Part shown: one piece after another, positions 19,501 to 29,496 of the stretch
Position numbering within the stretch: the first letter of the stretch is position 1
Layout of the letters: each line of letters begins with the position of its first letter
Source: Shewanella livingstonensis
GTDB taxonomy: Bacteria > Pseudomonadota > Gammaproteobacteria > Enterobacterales > Shewanellaceae
Reading direction: 5' to 3'
DNA: 64,000 bases
Assembly: GCF_003855395.1 (NCBI RefSeq)
Contig: NZ_CP034015.1
Location: 1,870,001-1,934,000 of the forward strand
Made by a program: the position numbers and the translations under genes
Notes under the pieces: model-generated
What the model saw: only the letters and a program-made list of their open reading frames with translations
Told to the model about the DNA's origin: nothing
Database searches by the model: none

Positions 19501-19630
19501 AACCGCTAGCTGATTTTCTAGATTTTTTCAGGTATTCTGTATTGAAAGGCGTTCAGTCATCAATGTGGTTATGATAAATATCTACAAGCAGAGCTTAGGT
19601 TTAGCCTAAGTTGTAAACAGAGGTAGAATA

Positions 19631-20911
19631 ATGGGCGATAACAAAAATAACGGTGACAGCGGCAAATTGCTGTACTGCTCTTTTTGCGGAAAAAGTCAGC
19701 ATGAAGTAAGAAAACTCATTGCTGGTCCATCAGTTTATGTATGCGATGAATGTGTTGATTTATGTAATGACATCATCCGTGAGGAAATCAAAGAGATTTC
19801 ACCTAAACGTGATGAAGACAAATTGCCTACACCGCATGAGTTACGCAAACATCTTGATGACTACGTAATAGGTCAGGATCAAGCTAAAAAAGTACTAGCC
19901 GTAGCGGTATACAATCATTATAAGCGTTTACGTAATGGCGCAATAAAAGACGGTGTTGAGCTAGGTAAAAGTAACATTTTATTACTAGGTCCTACCGGTA
20001 GTGGTAAAACCTTACTCGCAGAAACGTTAGCTCGTTCTCTTAATGTCCCTTTTGCTATGGCAGATGCAACTACACTAACCGAAGCGGGTTATGTGGGTGA
20101 AGATGTTGAAAACATCATTCAAAAGCTATTACAAAAGTGTGATTATGATGTTGAAAAAGCTGAGCGCGGCATCGTCTATATAGATGAAATTGACAAAATT
20201 AGCCGCAAATCTGACAATCCTTCAATTACTCGTGATGTGTCGGGTGAAGGTGTTCAACAAGCGTTGCTTAAGTTAATTGAAGGTACTGTAGCTTCTGTTC
20301 CTCCGCAAGGCGGACGTAAGCATCCACAACAAGAATTCTTGCAAGTGGATACCTCTAAAATCCTGTTTATCTGTGGTGGTGCGTTTGCTGGGCTTGAAAA
20401 AGTCATTGAGCAACGAGCTCATACAGGTACCGGAATTGGTTTTGGTGCGGAAGTAAAAGGCGAAGCGGATAAAGCGACAATTTCACAGATCCTCAGCCAA
20501 GTAGAACCTGGTGATTTAGTCAAGTTTGGTTTAATCCCTGAATTTATTGGTCGTTTACCTGTTGTTGCTACGCTAACTGAGTTAGATGAAGCGGCATTAG
20601 TACAAATTCTATCTGAGCCTAAAAATGCGTTAACTAAGCAATATAGTGCATTATTTGAGATGGAAAATGTCGAACTTGAATTTCGTGATGATGCATTACA
20701 AGCGATCGCCCAAAAAGCGATGTCACGTAAAACCGGTGCCCGTGGATTACGTTCTATTGTTGAAAGCATTTTGCTTGATACTATGTACGATATTCCATCG
20801 ACCCAAGGTGTGATTAAAGCGGTTGTTGATGAGTCTGTCGTCAAAGGTGAATCAGCGCCTATTTTGATTTACGAAAATACCGAGACACAGGTTGCTTCAG
20901 GCGAGCAATAA
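19631..20911 (+). CDS. clpX: ClpX unfoldase, ATPase subunit of ClpXP
   Basis: A 426-residue AAA+ unfoldase. The N-terminal C4 zinc finger has Cys16, Cys19, Cys38 and Cys41; Walker A GPTGSGKT is at 120-127; Walker B is in [11 protein letters not shown]; the GIGF loop that docks on ClpP is present ([10 protein letters not shown]). Length matches E. coli ClpX (424). GAGGTAG precedes the ATG. A terminator separates it from lon. Confidence 0.97.
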   Translation: MGDNKNNGDSGKLLYCSFCGKSQHEVRKLIAGPSVYVCDECVDLCNDIIREEIKEISPKRDEDKLPTPHELRKHLDDYVIGQDQAKKVLAVAVYNHYKRLRNGAIKDGVELGKSNILLLGPTGSGKTLLAETLARSLNVPFAMADATTLTEAGYVGEDVENIIQKLLQKCDYDVEKAERGIVYIDEIDKISRKSDNPSITRDVSGEGVQQALLKLIEGTVASVPPQGGRKHPQQEFLQVDTSKILFICGGAFAGLEKVIEQRAHTGTGIGFGAEVKGEADKATISQILSQVEPGDLVKFGLIPEFIGRLPVVATLTELDEAALVQILSEPKNALTKQYSALFEMENVELEFRDDALQAIAQKAMSRKTGARGLRSIVESILLDTMYDIPSTQGVIKAVVDESVVKGESAPILIYENTETQVASGEQ

Positions 20912-20940
20912 ATGTACTGATAACCAGTAAGTTGAAAAAT

Positions 20941-20966
20941 AAGGAGTCCATAGGGCTCCTTTTTTC
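20941..20966 (+). terminator. Terminator after clpX
   Basis: AAGGAG and CTCCTT arms with an inner CC/GG step around ATA, followed by a run of T. Confidence 0.8.
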
Positions 20967-20976
20967 GTATTAGCCA

Positions 20977-21006
20977 TTGAAACTGATAACATCACCCCAA
21001 TATAAT
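20977..21006 (+). promoter_or_regulatory. lon promoter, sigma-70 with overlapping heat-shock-like elements
   Basis: TTGAAA (20977-20982) and TATAAT (21001-21006) are 18 bases apart. The same TTGAAA, with CCCCAATAT from 20995 after a 12-base gap, resembles the sigma-32 pattern CTTGAAA / CCCCATnT with some mismatches. lon is a sigma-32 gene in E. coli. Confidence 0.5.
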
Positions 21007-21042
21007 CAATATTAAGTCTATTTCATTAAACGGAATCGAGCC

Positions 21043-23394
21043 ATGACTAAAGAGCGTGAAGCGCATATCGAACTCCCCGTATTACCACTGCGAGATGTGG
21101 TGGTTTACCCGCATATGGTAATTCCGCTATTCGTAGGACGGGAAAAATCAATTCGTTGCCTAGAATCGGCAATGGAACAAGACAAGCAAATTTTATTAGT
21201 TGCTCAGAGAGACGCTGATCTTGACGAACCGACCAAAGATGACATTTACGATATTGGTACCGTTGCTTCTATTTTGCAGTTGCTTAAATTACCTGATGGC
21301 ACAGTGAAGGTATTAGTTGAAGGTGGCCAACGTGCCAAAATCAAGCAATACACTCAAGAAGAAGAATTCTTTGCCGCTACAGCTGAATATCTCGAGTCAC
21401 AAGAGTTAAGTGATAAAGAGGAAGAAGTCTTAGTACGTAGTGCTATTGGCCAATTCGAAGGATACATCAAGTTAAATAAAAAAATTCCACCTGAAGTATT
21501 AACCTCATTGTCAGGCATTGATGAAGCCGCTCGTTTGGCTGATACCATGGCTGCACATATGCCATTGAAGTTAGAAGACAAACAATCTGTGCTTGAGATG
21601 ATCAATGTCGGTGAACGCCTTGAATATTTGATGGCGATGATGGAATCGGAAATCGACTTATTACAAGTTGAAAAACGTATCCGTACTCGTGTTAAAAAGC
21701 AGATGGAAAAAAGTCAGCGCGAATACTATTTGAACGAGCAAATGAAAGCCATTCAAAAAGAGTTAGGCGATATTGACGAAAGCCACGACGAATTTGAAGT
21801 ATTGGCGCGTAAGATTGAAGATGCCGGTATGCCAAGCGAGGCAAAAGAAAAAGCTATTGCTGAACTAAACAAGCTCAAAATGATGTCACCAATGTCTGCT
21901 GAAGCCACGGTAGTACGTAGCTATGTTGACTGGATGACTGCAGTACCTTGGAAGCAACGGTCTAAAATCAAACGTGATTTAGCCAAAGCACAAGAAGTAC
22001 TTGATACCGATCACCATGGGCTTGAAAAAGTTAAAGAGCGTATTCTTGAGTATTTAGCGGTACAAAGTCGAGTTAAGCAACTTAAAGGGCCTATCTTGTG
22101 TTTAGTTGGACCTCCAGGTGTAGGTAAAACGTCTTTAGGGCAATCTATTGCTCGAGCAACTGGTCGTAAGTATGTTCGCGTTGCATTAGGCGGCGTTCGT
22201 GATGAAGCGGAAATTCGTGGTCATCGCCGTACTTATATTGGTTCTATGCCGGGTAAAGTCATCCAAAAGATGGCTAAAGTGGGTGTTAAAAATCCATTAT
22301 TTTTACTCGACGAAATCGATAAAATGAGCTCAGACATGCGTGGCGATCCATCGTCAGCCTTGTTAGAAGTGCTCGATCCTGAACAGAACGCCACGTTTAA
22401 CGATCATTACCTTGAAGTCGATTACGACTTGTCAGATGTGATGTTTGTTGCTACGTCAAACTCAATGGATATTCCTGGGCCTTTACTTGACCGTATGGAA
22501 GTGATTCGTTTGTCGGGTTATACCGAAGACGAAAAGCTTAATATTGCCAAGAAGCATTTATTGACTAAGCAAATTGAACGTAACGGCCTTAAAGAGAAAG
22601 AAATTATTGTCGATGATAGTGCTATTTTGGGCATTATTCGTTATTACACTCGCGAAGCGGGCGTTCGTTCATTAGAGCGTGAATTATCAAAAATTTGTCG
22701 TAAAGTGGTTAAGCATATTCTGCTTGATAAAACGATTAAAGTGGTTGAAGTTAACCAGGATAATTTAAAGTCATTTTTGGGTGTGCAGCGTTTTGATTTT
22801 GGTAAAGCAGAATCGAATAATCAAATCGGCCAGGTCACGGGTCTTGCATGGACCCAAGTTGGCGGCGATTTATTAACTATCGAAGCCACTTCAGTAGCCG
22901 GTAAAGGTAAATTAACCTATACCGGTTCGCTGGGTGATGTGATGAAAGAGTCGATTCAAGCGGCAATGACGGTTGTACGTGCTCGTGCAGAAAATCTAGG
23001 CATCAATAAAGATTTTTATGAAAAACGTGATATTCACGTGCATGTGCCAGAAGGTGCAACGCCAAAAGACGGTCCTTCGGCAGGTGCTGCAATGTGTACC
23101 GCGTTAGTGTCTAGTTTAACCGGTAACCCAGTTCGTAGTGATGTAGCTATGACAGGTGAAATCACGTTGCGTGGCGAAGTATTGCCCATTGGTGGTTTAA
23201 AAGAAAAGCTATTAGCAGCGCATCGCGGTGGAATTAAACACGTATTAATTCCTCAAGAAAATGAACGCGATCTGGAAGAAATTCCAGCCAATGTGATTGC
23301 AGATTTAATTATCCATCCAGTACGTTGGATAGACGAAGTGTTGAAACTGGCGCTTGAGCGACCAGTTGAAGGCTTTGAAGTGGTCAAAAAATAG
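21043..23394 (+). CDS. lon: Lon protease
   Basis: A 783-residue AAA+ serine protease (E. coli 784) that degrades damaged and regulatory proteins. The N-terminal LON domain starts with [20 protein letters not shown]; Walker A GPPGVGKT is at 356-363; the Ser679-Lys722 catalytic dyad lies in GPSAG and [12 protein letters not shown], at the same numbers as in E. coli. Followed by hupB, the conserved order. Confidence 0.98.
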   Translation: MTKEREAHIELPVLPLRDVVVYPHMVIPLFVGREKSIRCLESAMEQDKQILLVAQRDADLDEPTKDDIYDIGTVASILQLLKLPDGTVKVLVEGGQRAKIKQYTQEEEFFAATAEYLESQELSDKEEEVLVRSAIGQFEGYIKLNKKIPPEVLTSLSGIDEAARLADTMAAHMPLKLEDKQSVLEMINVGERLEYLMAMMESEIDLLQVEKRIRTRVKKQMEKSQREYYLNEQMKAIQKELGDIDESHDEFEVLARKIEDAGMPSEAKEKAIAELNKLKMMSPMSAEATVVRSYVDWMTAVPWKQRSKIKRDLAKAQEVLDTDHHGLEKVKERILEYLAVQSRVKQLKGPILCLVGPPGVGKTSLGQSIARATGRKYVRVALGGVRDEAEIRGHRRTYIGSMPGKVIQKMAKVGVKNPLFLLDEIDKMSSDMRGDPSSALLEVLDPEQNATFNDHYLEVDYDLSDVMFVATSNSMDIPGPLLDRMEVIRLSGYTEDEKLNIAKKHLLTKQIERNGLKEKEIIVDDSAILGIIRYYTREAGVRSLERELSKICRKVVKHILLDKTIKVVEVNQDNLKSFLGVQRFDFGKAESNNQIGQVTGLAWTQVGGDLLTIEATSVAGKGKLTYTGSLGDVMKESIQAAMTVVRARAENLGINKDFYEKRDIHVHVPEGATPKDGPSAGAAMCTALVSSLTGNPVRSDVAMTGEITLRGEVLPIGGLKEKLLAAHRGGIKHVLIPQENERDLEEIPANVIADLIIHPVRWIDEVLKLALERPVEGFEVVKK

Positions 23395-23486
23395 CTTGTT
23401 AGTTAAAAAATTGCTATAGAGCATAAAAAAAATCAAAAAAGGGGCTTAACAAAGCGCTGACCTGTGGTAGCCTAGGTTAGTGGAGA

Positions 23487-23518
23487 GTCAGACGCACCAA
23501 GCCCTTGGGGCATCTGAC
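23487..23518. repeat. Hairpin in the lon-hupB gap
   Basis: GTCAGACG pairs with CATCTGAC allowing one G-U, and the inner CCAAG pairs with CTTGG. No T run follows directly; a T tract appears about 20 bases later. It may be a weak terminator or part of the hupB leader. Confidence 0.5.
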
Positions 23519-23656
23519 GTTGAGCAGTATCCAACTTCTTTTTTTTGGTTTTCGTACTAAGTTTGATGTGTTATCAAGCTTATAAAATAAAGCCTCCGCA
23601 GACCGCTCTAAACATAGATTTGGTTGCGGCGCGACAATAACATTCAAGGGGATGAC

Positions 23657-23929
23657 ATGAACAAATCTGAACTAATCGAGAAAATCGCATCTGGTGCTGA
23701 TATTTCTAAAGCTGCTGCTGGCCGCGCACTGGATTCTTTTATCGCTGCGGTAACCGAAGGTCTTAAAGATGGCGATAAGATTTCTCTAGTTGGTTTTGGT
23801 ACATTTGAAGTACGTCAACGTGCTGAACGTACTGGCCGTAACCCACAAACGGGTAAAGAAATTAAAATTGCTGCTGCGAACATTCCTGCGTTCAAAGCTG
23901 GCAAAGCGCTAAAAGACGCTGTTAACTAG
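23657..23929 (+). CDS. hupB: DNA-binding protein HU-beta
   Basis: A 90-residue histone-like protein, the standard HU length. Typical segments: [32 protein letters not shown] on the DNA-contacting arm, and [19 protein letters not shown] 23657 has AAGGGGA at 23647-23653; the longer frame from 23624 is rejected. It follows lon, as in E. coli, and is the parent of HU heterodimers that compact DNA. Confidence 0.97.
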   Translation: MNKSELIEKIASGADISKAAAGRALDSFIAAVTEGLKDGDKISLVGFGTFEVRQRAERTGRNPQTGKEIKIAAANIPAFKAGKALKDAVN

Positions 23930-23965
23930 TCGTTAATATCGTGGCCTTTGTAAGGCATTCGTAAA

Positions 23966-23992
23966 ATAAGCACTGCTCGGCGGTGCTTTTTA
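23966..23992 (+). terminator. Terminator after hupB
   Basis: AGCACTG and CGGTGCT (one G-U pair) close a CTCGG loop and are followed by T residues. Confidence 0.7.
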
Positions 23993-24085
23993 CGAAAAGC
24001 AATATTGTTATGCGCTGCATAATATATATTGGGAGTATTGGGTCATACCCGTGGTAGCGTCTGATAACTCCATATAATTTACAAT

Positions 24086-24120
24086 AAGGCGCATCCACAA
24101 GGTGATGCGCCTTTTTATTT
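24086..24120 (+). terminator. Second terminator before ppiD
   Basis: AAGGCGCATC and GATGCGCCTT form a perfect ten-base stem followed by a T-rich tail, 28 bases before the ppiD ATG. Its position suggests a short transcript ends here, or that it attenuates readthrough into ppiD. Confidence 0.8.
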
Positions 24121-24147
24121 TATTAATCGCAACAAGCGAGAATTCAG

Positions 24148-26025
24148 ATGTTAGAAAAAATTCGTGAAGGATCACAGGGGATTGTTGCTAAAACAATTCT
24201 AGTACTTGTGATATTTTCTTTTGCTTTTGCCGGTGTGAGCAGCTATTTAGGCTCAAGCACAGGTGTACCTGCAGCAGTTGTTAATGGTGACGAAATTGGC
24301 GCCAACGAGCTAGAGCAGGCTTTTCAAAATGAACGCTCTCGCATAGAGCAACAGCTTGGTGAAATGTTTACTGCATTAGCGGCTGATGAAACTTACATGA
24401 ACGGTATTAAACAAGGTGTATTAGATCGTTTAATCGCTGATAAACTTATTGATCAGGCGGCCAATAAATTAGGCTTGCGTGTATCTGATGAGCAAATCAA
24501 AAAATCTATTATCGAAGAACCAGCATTTCAAACTGACGGTCAATTTGATAATGAGCGTTATCTTGCCGTTTTACGTCAGTTAGGCTATCAAACTACAAGC
24601 TTTAGAAACATGATGCGTGTTGATATGACACGTCGTCAGTTATTAAATGCCCTTGTTGGCAGTGAGTTTGTGCTTGATGGTGAAGCCAAGCAGCTTGCCC
24701 AAGTTCAAGGCCAAACCCGTGATATTCGTTATTTAGTCGTCGACTCAACACCTTTTTTATCAAGCGCGTCAGTGTCTGATGAAGAAGCGCAAAACTATTA
24801 CGATGCTAACGTATCGCAATACATGAGTCCTGAAAAAGTCAGCCTTGAGTATGTTGAATTAAATGCTGCTGATATGGCTAAAAACAGTGAAGCTTCTGAT
24901 GAAGAAGTGAAAACGTATTACGACGAGAATAAAGCACAATATCAAACGGCTGAAAAACGTCTTGCTGCGCATATTTTTGTCGCCTCAACTGATGATGACA
25001 GTGCAGATAAAGCTAAAGCTGAGGCTATTGAAGCCAAATTAACTGCTGGTGAAGGTTTTGCTGAAGTAGCAAAAACAGATTCTGATGATCAGCTTAGCGC
25101 TCAACAAGGCGGCAAGTTAGATTGGTTTGAACAAGGTGTTATGGATCCTGCATTTGATGAAGCCCTTTTTGGATTACAAAAAGATCAAATATCATCAATT
25201 GTAAAAAGTGAGTTTGGTTATCACATTATTAAGCTACTTGACTTACAAGCTAGCCAAGCAACTGCTTTTGAAAATGTTAAAGCAAAAATTGTTGCTCAGC
25301 TGCAAGAAAAGAAAGCACTTGATGTGTTTTATAGCTTACAAACTAAATTAGCTGATACCAGTTACGAAATTCCTGATACGCTAAACGAAACGGCTCAAGC
25401 TGTTAATGCAAAAGTGCAATCTACGCAGTTATTTTCTCGTGACAACGTACCGGCTAACTTTAACAATCCTGAGTTTATTAAAGCTGCATTTTCTGACGAA
25501 GTGCTTGCGAGCGGTTTGAACAGTGATGTGATTGAACTTGCGCCTAACCATGTTGTGGTTATACGCATGAAAAAACATCAGACAGCCGGTATCATGAGCT
25601 TTGCAGATGTTAAAGCAGGTATTGCTGAACGTTTGAAGCAAGACAAAGCCAATGATGGAGCTCGTGATAAAGCCGCTGAATATATGGCGCAGCTAAAAGC
25701 GGGTAATAACACTTTAACTGGTGCTTCATTAACAACGTTAACTAAATTAGGTCGCTTTAATCAGGACATTGATCAAGCGATAACTAACAAAGCTTTCAAG
25801 ATTGCGGCTCCTGCTGAAAATAGTGTCACTATTGATACGGCAGCGTTAGCAACCGGTTATGCGGTTATTGTGGTTGATAAAGTTAATAAAGCAGAAGGCA
25901 TTAATGACAATCTGATCAATACGCTTAAACAACGTATCGCACCTCAATACAGCGAAGCTGATTATCGTGCAGTGGTTGCCTCACTTAAAGCTGATGCTGA
26001 AATTGAGTATCCAGTTGCCGACTAA
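24148..26025 (+). CDS. ppiD: Periplasmic folding factor PpiD
   Basis: A 625-residue inner-membrane anchored chaperone (E. coli 623). One transmembrane helix lies at about 16-34, followed by SurA-like N-terminal domains and one parvulin domain at about 270-360 (RLAAHIFVAS, GGKLDWFEQGVMDPAFD, SEFGYHIIKLLD). It acts at the Sec exit site on newly exported proteins. hupB-ppiD order is conserved in gammaproteobacteria. Confidence 0.95.
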   Translation: MLEKIREGSQGIVAKTILVLVIFSFAFAGVSSYLGSSTGVPAAVVNGDEIGANELEQAFQNERSRIEQQLGEMFTALAADETYMNGIKQGVLDRLIADKLIDQAANKLGLRVSDEQIKKSIIEEPAFQTDGQFDNERYLAVLRQLGYQTTSFRNMMRVDMTRRQLLNALVGSEFVLDGEAKQLAQVQGQTRDIRYLVVDSTPFLSSASVSDEEAQNYYDANVSQYMSPEKVSLEYVELNAADMAKNSEASDEEVKTYYDENKAQYQTAEKRLAAHIFVASTDDDSADKAKAEAIEAKLTAGEGFAEVAKTDSDDQLSAQQGGKLDWFEQGVMDPAFDEALFGLQKDQISSIVKSEFGYHIIKLLDLQASQATAFENVKAKIVAQLQEKKALDVFYSLQTKLADTSYEIPDTLNETAQAVNAKVQSTQLFSRDNVPANFNNPEFIKAAFSDEVLASGLNSDVIELAPNHVVVIRMKKHQTAGIMSFADVKAGIAERLKQDKANDGARDKAAEYMAQLKAGNNTLTGASLTTLTKLGRFNQDIDQAITNKAFKIAAPAENSVTIDTAALATGYAVIVVDKVNKAEGINDNLINTLKQRIAPQYSEADYRAVVASLKADAEIEYPVAD

Positions 26026-26051
26026 TTAAGTTGTCGCAATATATAAAATAT

Positions 26052-26083
26052 AAAAAGACCTAGGCTCACGTCTAGGTCTTTTT
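26052..26083 (+). terminator. Terminator after ppiD
   Basis: AAAAAGACCTAG and CTAGGTCTTTTT pair perfectly around an eight-base loop. Confidence 0.92.
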
Positions 26084-26103
26084 GTTTATAAGGAATATAA
26101 GTT

Positions 26104-26718
26104 ATGAGTCATAAGGCAACTAGTGAATTGTTTGTGTTATCACACTACGGCGATGACTTATTCGAATCGATCAAAGGCGTGGCATTACAGTTTAAACATA
26201 TTACTTTTGAGCGCTGCCATTTTATTCAATGTGATTTTAGTCAGAGTCACTTCCACTGTTGCCAATTTATAGAATGTGTTTTTAGCCAATGTAACTTAAG
26301 CGTAATGTCAGTTATTGCTACAGAGTTTGATGACGTTACTTTTAGCGACTGTAAAGCCATAGGTATTGATTGGACTAAAGCTCAGTGGCCACAGTTTATG
26401 ACTCAAACCACGATTAAGTTTGAAAGAAGTTTGCTCGATGGCAGTAATTTTTATGCTCTGCATTTACCCGAGTTTTCACTTGTTGGTTGCCGCGCCCATG
26501 ATGTCGACTTTAGAGAAGCTATTTTAAGCCAAGCAGATTTGCGTTTGACTGACTTTAATTTAAGTCAATTTAGTCATACAAATTTAAATGGCGCGAATTT
26601 TACCGATGCGTTGAATTATCAAATTGATATTACTGCAAACAATGTGAAACACGCGACATTTAGCCGGTTTGAGGCATTGAATTTGTTACAAGGATTAGAT
26701 ATTCAATTAGTCGACTAA
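26104..26718 (+). CDS. Pentapeptide-repeat protein (Qnr/McbG-like layout)
   Basis: A 204-residue protein built of A(D/N)LxF-type pentapeptides, for example FERCHFIQCDFSQSHF and ADLRLTDFNLSQFSHTNLNG, in two blocks separated by a short non-repeat linker (about 85-110). That split right-handed helix and the C-terminal EALNLLQGLDIQLVD resemble the Qnr and McbG family, DNA mimics that protect gyrase. The resemblance is from reading only, so a generic pentapeptide protein remains possible. It lies 20 bases after the ppiD terminator and before an AraC/GyrI regulator on the same strand. Confidence 0.82.
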   Translation: MSHKATSELFVLSHYGDDLFESIKGVALQFKHITFERCHFIQCDFSQSHFHCCQFIECVFSQCNLSVMSVIATEFDDVTFSDCKAIGIDWTKAQWPQFMTQTTIKFERSLLDGSNFYALHLPEFSLVGCRAHDVDFREAILSQADLRLTDFNLSQFSHTNLNGANFTDALNYQIDITANNVKHATFSRFEALNLLQGLDIQLVD

Positions 26719-26862
26719 TATGATTAATTAAAATGGTGATTCAGTAAAAAGATGTTTATAAAGTGTGTTGGATTATATGCGCACAATTGAGCCGTCAGGT
26801 TACGTCAATTCGGTGATGAGCAATAAATAGTCACCACAATCAACATCATATAAGGAGAGGGC

Positions 26863-27831
26863 ATGAGCCACCGACTAGATAAAGCATTTGAGCGGGCATT
26901 AGCCTATTTAGATCAGCATTTACATGAGCCTATTGACCTAAATGTGCTGGCTGATGTCGCCCAGCTTCCGCAAAGCCATTTTGAAGCATTATTTTATGCG
27001 CTGTACCATATGTCTATTGATGTTTACGTTGAACTGCTAAAAAGCCTAGAAGCCGCTCATTTATTAGGTTTTGGTAAGCAAGTTTCTCTGGCGACTATCG
27101 CGGCTAAATTAGCCTACCGTGACCAACAACATTTTATTGAATCGTTTACTCACAGTATTGGTCAAACTCCTGAAGCTTTTCAACAATCACCTGATTGGGG
27201 CAACTTTTTCGCTAAACAGCAACCGCTTAAATCTTTTCAGCCAGACACCAGTCAGCAAACTCAACAATGCCATCTTGTTGAAATCATCTCACTTGATGAA
27301 CATGCCTTAGTTGTAATGCAGCATTATGGTGATCCTGCTTTACTCCCGCTCACGGTTGAGCGATTTATCAAGTGGCGTCAGCAACATGGCTTATCAGCTT
27401 TGAGTAGCAGAACATTTAATTTATTGCACTCAACCCCTCCATTTACCCCTAAAACCCAATATCGGATTGATATAGCCGTGTCGCTAAACATCGATATTCA
27501 AGCTAGGTTAAATACTGTTGATTTACAACACTGTGATATTTCGCTTAAATCGCTCCCTGAGGGACGATATGCGACGCTCAGATGCTTTGATGATGGCAAT
27601 GGCTATGACAACTGTTTAGCTGCTGCAATAGATTATCTGTATCGCGACTGGTTAAATGCTAATGACGTTGTTTTAAGAGATTTCCCATTGTTTATAGAAC
27701 AGTTTGGGATTAGGCATAGTAAATCTACAGACCAAGACTCAATACATCCAACGCTTACCCAGTCAGAATCGCAACAGCCAGATCCCCAACAGGACTCAAT
27801 GCCGATAATAATTTATTTACCGATTGTTTAA
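26863..27831 (+). CDS. AraC-family regulator with GyrI-like effector domain
   Basis: A 322-residue protein. Residues 1-105 form a two-helix-turn-helix AraC domain (LADVAQLPQSHF and IAAKLAYRDQQHFIESF), here at the N-terminus; residues about 135-322 match the GyrI/SbmC-like small-molecule binding fold (LVEIISLDEHALVVMQHYG, LPEGRYATLRCFDD). The Rob/SoxS-like order of HTH then GyrI domain is common. The target is unknown; the pentapeptide gene upstream is a candidate. AAGGAGAGG precedes the ATG. Confidence 0.85.
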   Translation: MSHRLDKAFERALAYLDQHLHEPIDLNVLADVAQLPQSHFEALFYALYHMSIDVYVELLKSLEAAHLLGFGKQVSLATIAAKLAYRDQQHFIESFTHSIGQTPEAFQQSPDWGNFFAKQQPLKSFQPDTSQQTQQCHLVEIISLDEHALVVMQHYGDPALLPLTVERFIKWRQQHGLSALSSRTFNLLHSTPPFTPKTQYRIDIAVSLNIDIQARLNTVDLQHCDISLKSLPEGRYATLRCFDDGNGYDNCLAAAIDYLYRDWLNANDVVLRDFPLFIEQFGIRHSKSTDQDSIHPTLTQSESQQPDPQQDSMPIIIYLPIV

Positions 27832-28061
27832 TTACAAGTAAATAAGCTTCATCAATAAATTTTTTTTAACAAAATTATTTAACAAAGATGATTTAACACG
27901 ATATTGCATAATTGACTACTGACATACGACAGATATCAAACAGCGATATTATTGCTTTTGAGTTATAACGTCATACATCGTTAATCAAGCTAAGGGTTAA
28001 TTAACTGCATAATATTGTCGATATTCGTTGAAGGTAGATTGATTGAGGGTTACGCGAATAA
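27832..28061. other. AT-rich intergenic stretch
   Basis: About 230 bases of AT-rich sequence between the AraC-type gene and the bidirectional terminator. No coding frame, RNA or repeat that I can support. Confidence 0.5.
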
Positions 28062-28092
28062 AAAAGCCATAATGCAGGGCATTATGGCTTTT
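28062..28092. terminator. Bidirectional terminator between the AraC gene and fabV
   Basis: AAAAGCCATAATGC and GCATTATGGCTTTT form a perfect 14-base stem with a three-base loop, suitable for both converging transcripts. Confidence 0.9.
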
Positions 28093-28188
28093 ATGTTAAC
28101 CACTTAAAACGGTTAGCGCAGTTGAAGGGCTAACTTCATATAGCGAGAAGTACATACTATTTTTGTACAATTAGTCGCTTATTTATGC

Positions 28189-29391
28189 TTACAGCTCAAT
28201 CACATCAAATGTCACGCTAGGGTTAACTTCGGCTTCGTAATCGATACCGTCAATACCAAAACCGAATAGTTTTAAAAACTCTTCTTTGTATTCATCGTAA
28301 TCAGTGAGTTCACTTAAATTTTCTGTGGTCACTTGTGGCCATAAATCACGACAATGCTGCTGGATTTCTTCGCGAAGTTCCCAGTCATCAAGGCGTAAAC
28401 GATTTTCGCTATCAACGGCTGGTGCTTTGCCATCAACACGGTATAGGCGTTCACTGAATAAGCGGTATATTTGTTCAATACAGCCTTCATGCAAGCCTTC
28501 TTGACGCATTTTCTTGAATACCATGGCGATGTAAAGTGGCATCACTGGAATGGCTGAGCTCGCTTGAGTCACGACACTTTTGAGCACTGCAACGTTAGCT
28601 GAGCCACCCGTAGCGGATAATTTGCTGTCAAGGGCATGAGCTGCACGGTCTAAATCCATTTTGGCTTTGCCTAAAGCGCCATGCCAATAAATAGGCCAAG
28701 TTAATTCAGTACCAATATAACTATAAGCAACTGTTTTGCAGTTGTCTGCTAATACGCCAGCGTCGCTTAGCGCGCTCATCCATAATTCCCAATCTTGACC
28801 ACCCATGACCGTGACGGTATCGGCAATTTCTTGCTCAGTAGCGGGCTCTACCGAAGTGTCGATAATGGTATTTTTGTTGGTATCAACAGCCGTTGCAGTA
28901 TACGTTTGGCCAATTGGTTTAAGTGATGAGCGGATCACTTCACCGGTGTCAGGCATTTTACGTACTGGAGAAGCCAGTGAGTAAACCACCATGTCGATTT
29001 GACCTAAATCTTGCTTGATCAATTCAATGACTTTTTGCTTTGCTTGATGACTAAATGCATCACAGTTGATGCTTTTAGAATATAAACCTTCAGCTTTAGC
29101 AAACTTATCAAATGCCGCGGTGTTATACCAACCTGCAGTACCTGGTTTGGTTTCAGAGCTTGGCTTTTCGAAAAATACACCAATAGTGGCAGCGTCGCTA
29201 CCAAATGCTGAGGTGATACGTGATGAAAGGCCATAGCCACTTGAAGAACCGACCACTAATACTTTTTTAGGCCCATTAGCAATTTTGCCTTTGGCTTTAA
29301 TCAGTTCGATTTGTTCTTTTACGTTTGCTTCACAGCCAACTGGATGTGTTGTGGTGCAAATAAAGCCACGAATTTTAGGTTTAATAATCAT
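28189..29391 (-). CDS. fabV: Trans-2-enoyl-ACP reductase FabV
   Basis: A 400-residue NADH-dependent enoyl reductase for the last step of the fatty-acid elongation cycle. It has the NAD segment [13 protein letters not shown] at about 46-58 and the FabV catalytic pattern Tyr235-x8-Lys244 ([10 protein letters not shown]). V. cholerae FabV is also about 400 residues. FabV enzymes are generally insensitive to triclosan. I chose ATG 29391 ([10 protein letters not shown]) over the in-frame ATG 29451. It follows sapF on the same strand by 105 bases. Confidence 0.95.
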   Translation of the reverse strand: MIIKPKIRGFICTTTHPVGCEANVKEQIELIKAKGKIANGPKKVLVVGSSSGYGLSSRITSAFGSDAATIGVFFEKPSSETKPGTAGWYNTAAFDKFAKAEGLYSKSINCDAFSHQAKQKVIELIKQDLGQIDMVVYSLASPVRKMPDTGEVIRSSLKPIGQTYTATAVDTNKNTIIDTSVEPATEQEIADTVTVMGGQDWELWMSALSDAGVLADNCKTVAYSYIGTELTWPIYWHGALGKAKMDLDRAAHALDSKLSATGGSANVAVLKSVVTQASSAIPVMPLYIAMVFKKMRQEGLHEGCIEQIYRLFSERLYRVDGKAPAVDSENRLRLDDWELREEIQQHCRDLWPQVTTENLSELTDYDEYKEEFLKLFGFGIDGIDYEAEVNPSVTFDVIEL

Positions 29392-29496
29392 ATTTAAGCT
29401 TCTTCCTTTAACATTGGCTCTAGGATAAATAGTTCGACGGCCAAATGGCACTCATTTTTACTAAAACGCCCTCAAAACCATAGTGGTTGGAGCAGT

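Noticed and set aside
23563..23577. TTGAT-N5-ATCAA upstream of hupB
   Set aside because: The spacing is five bases, not four, so it does not fit an FNR/EtrA site; treated as chance or a weak hairpin.
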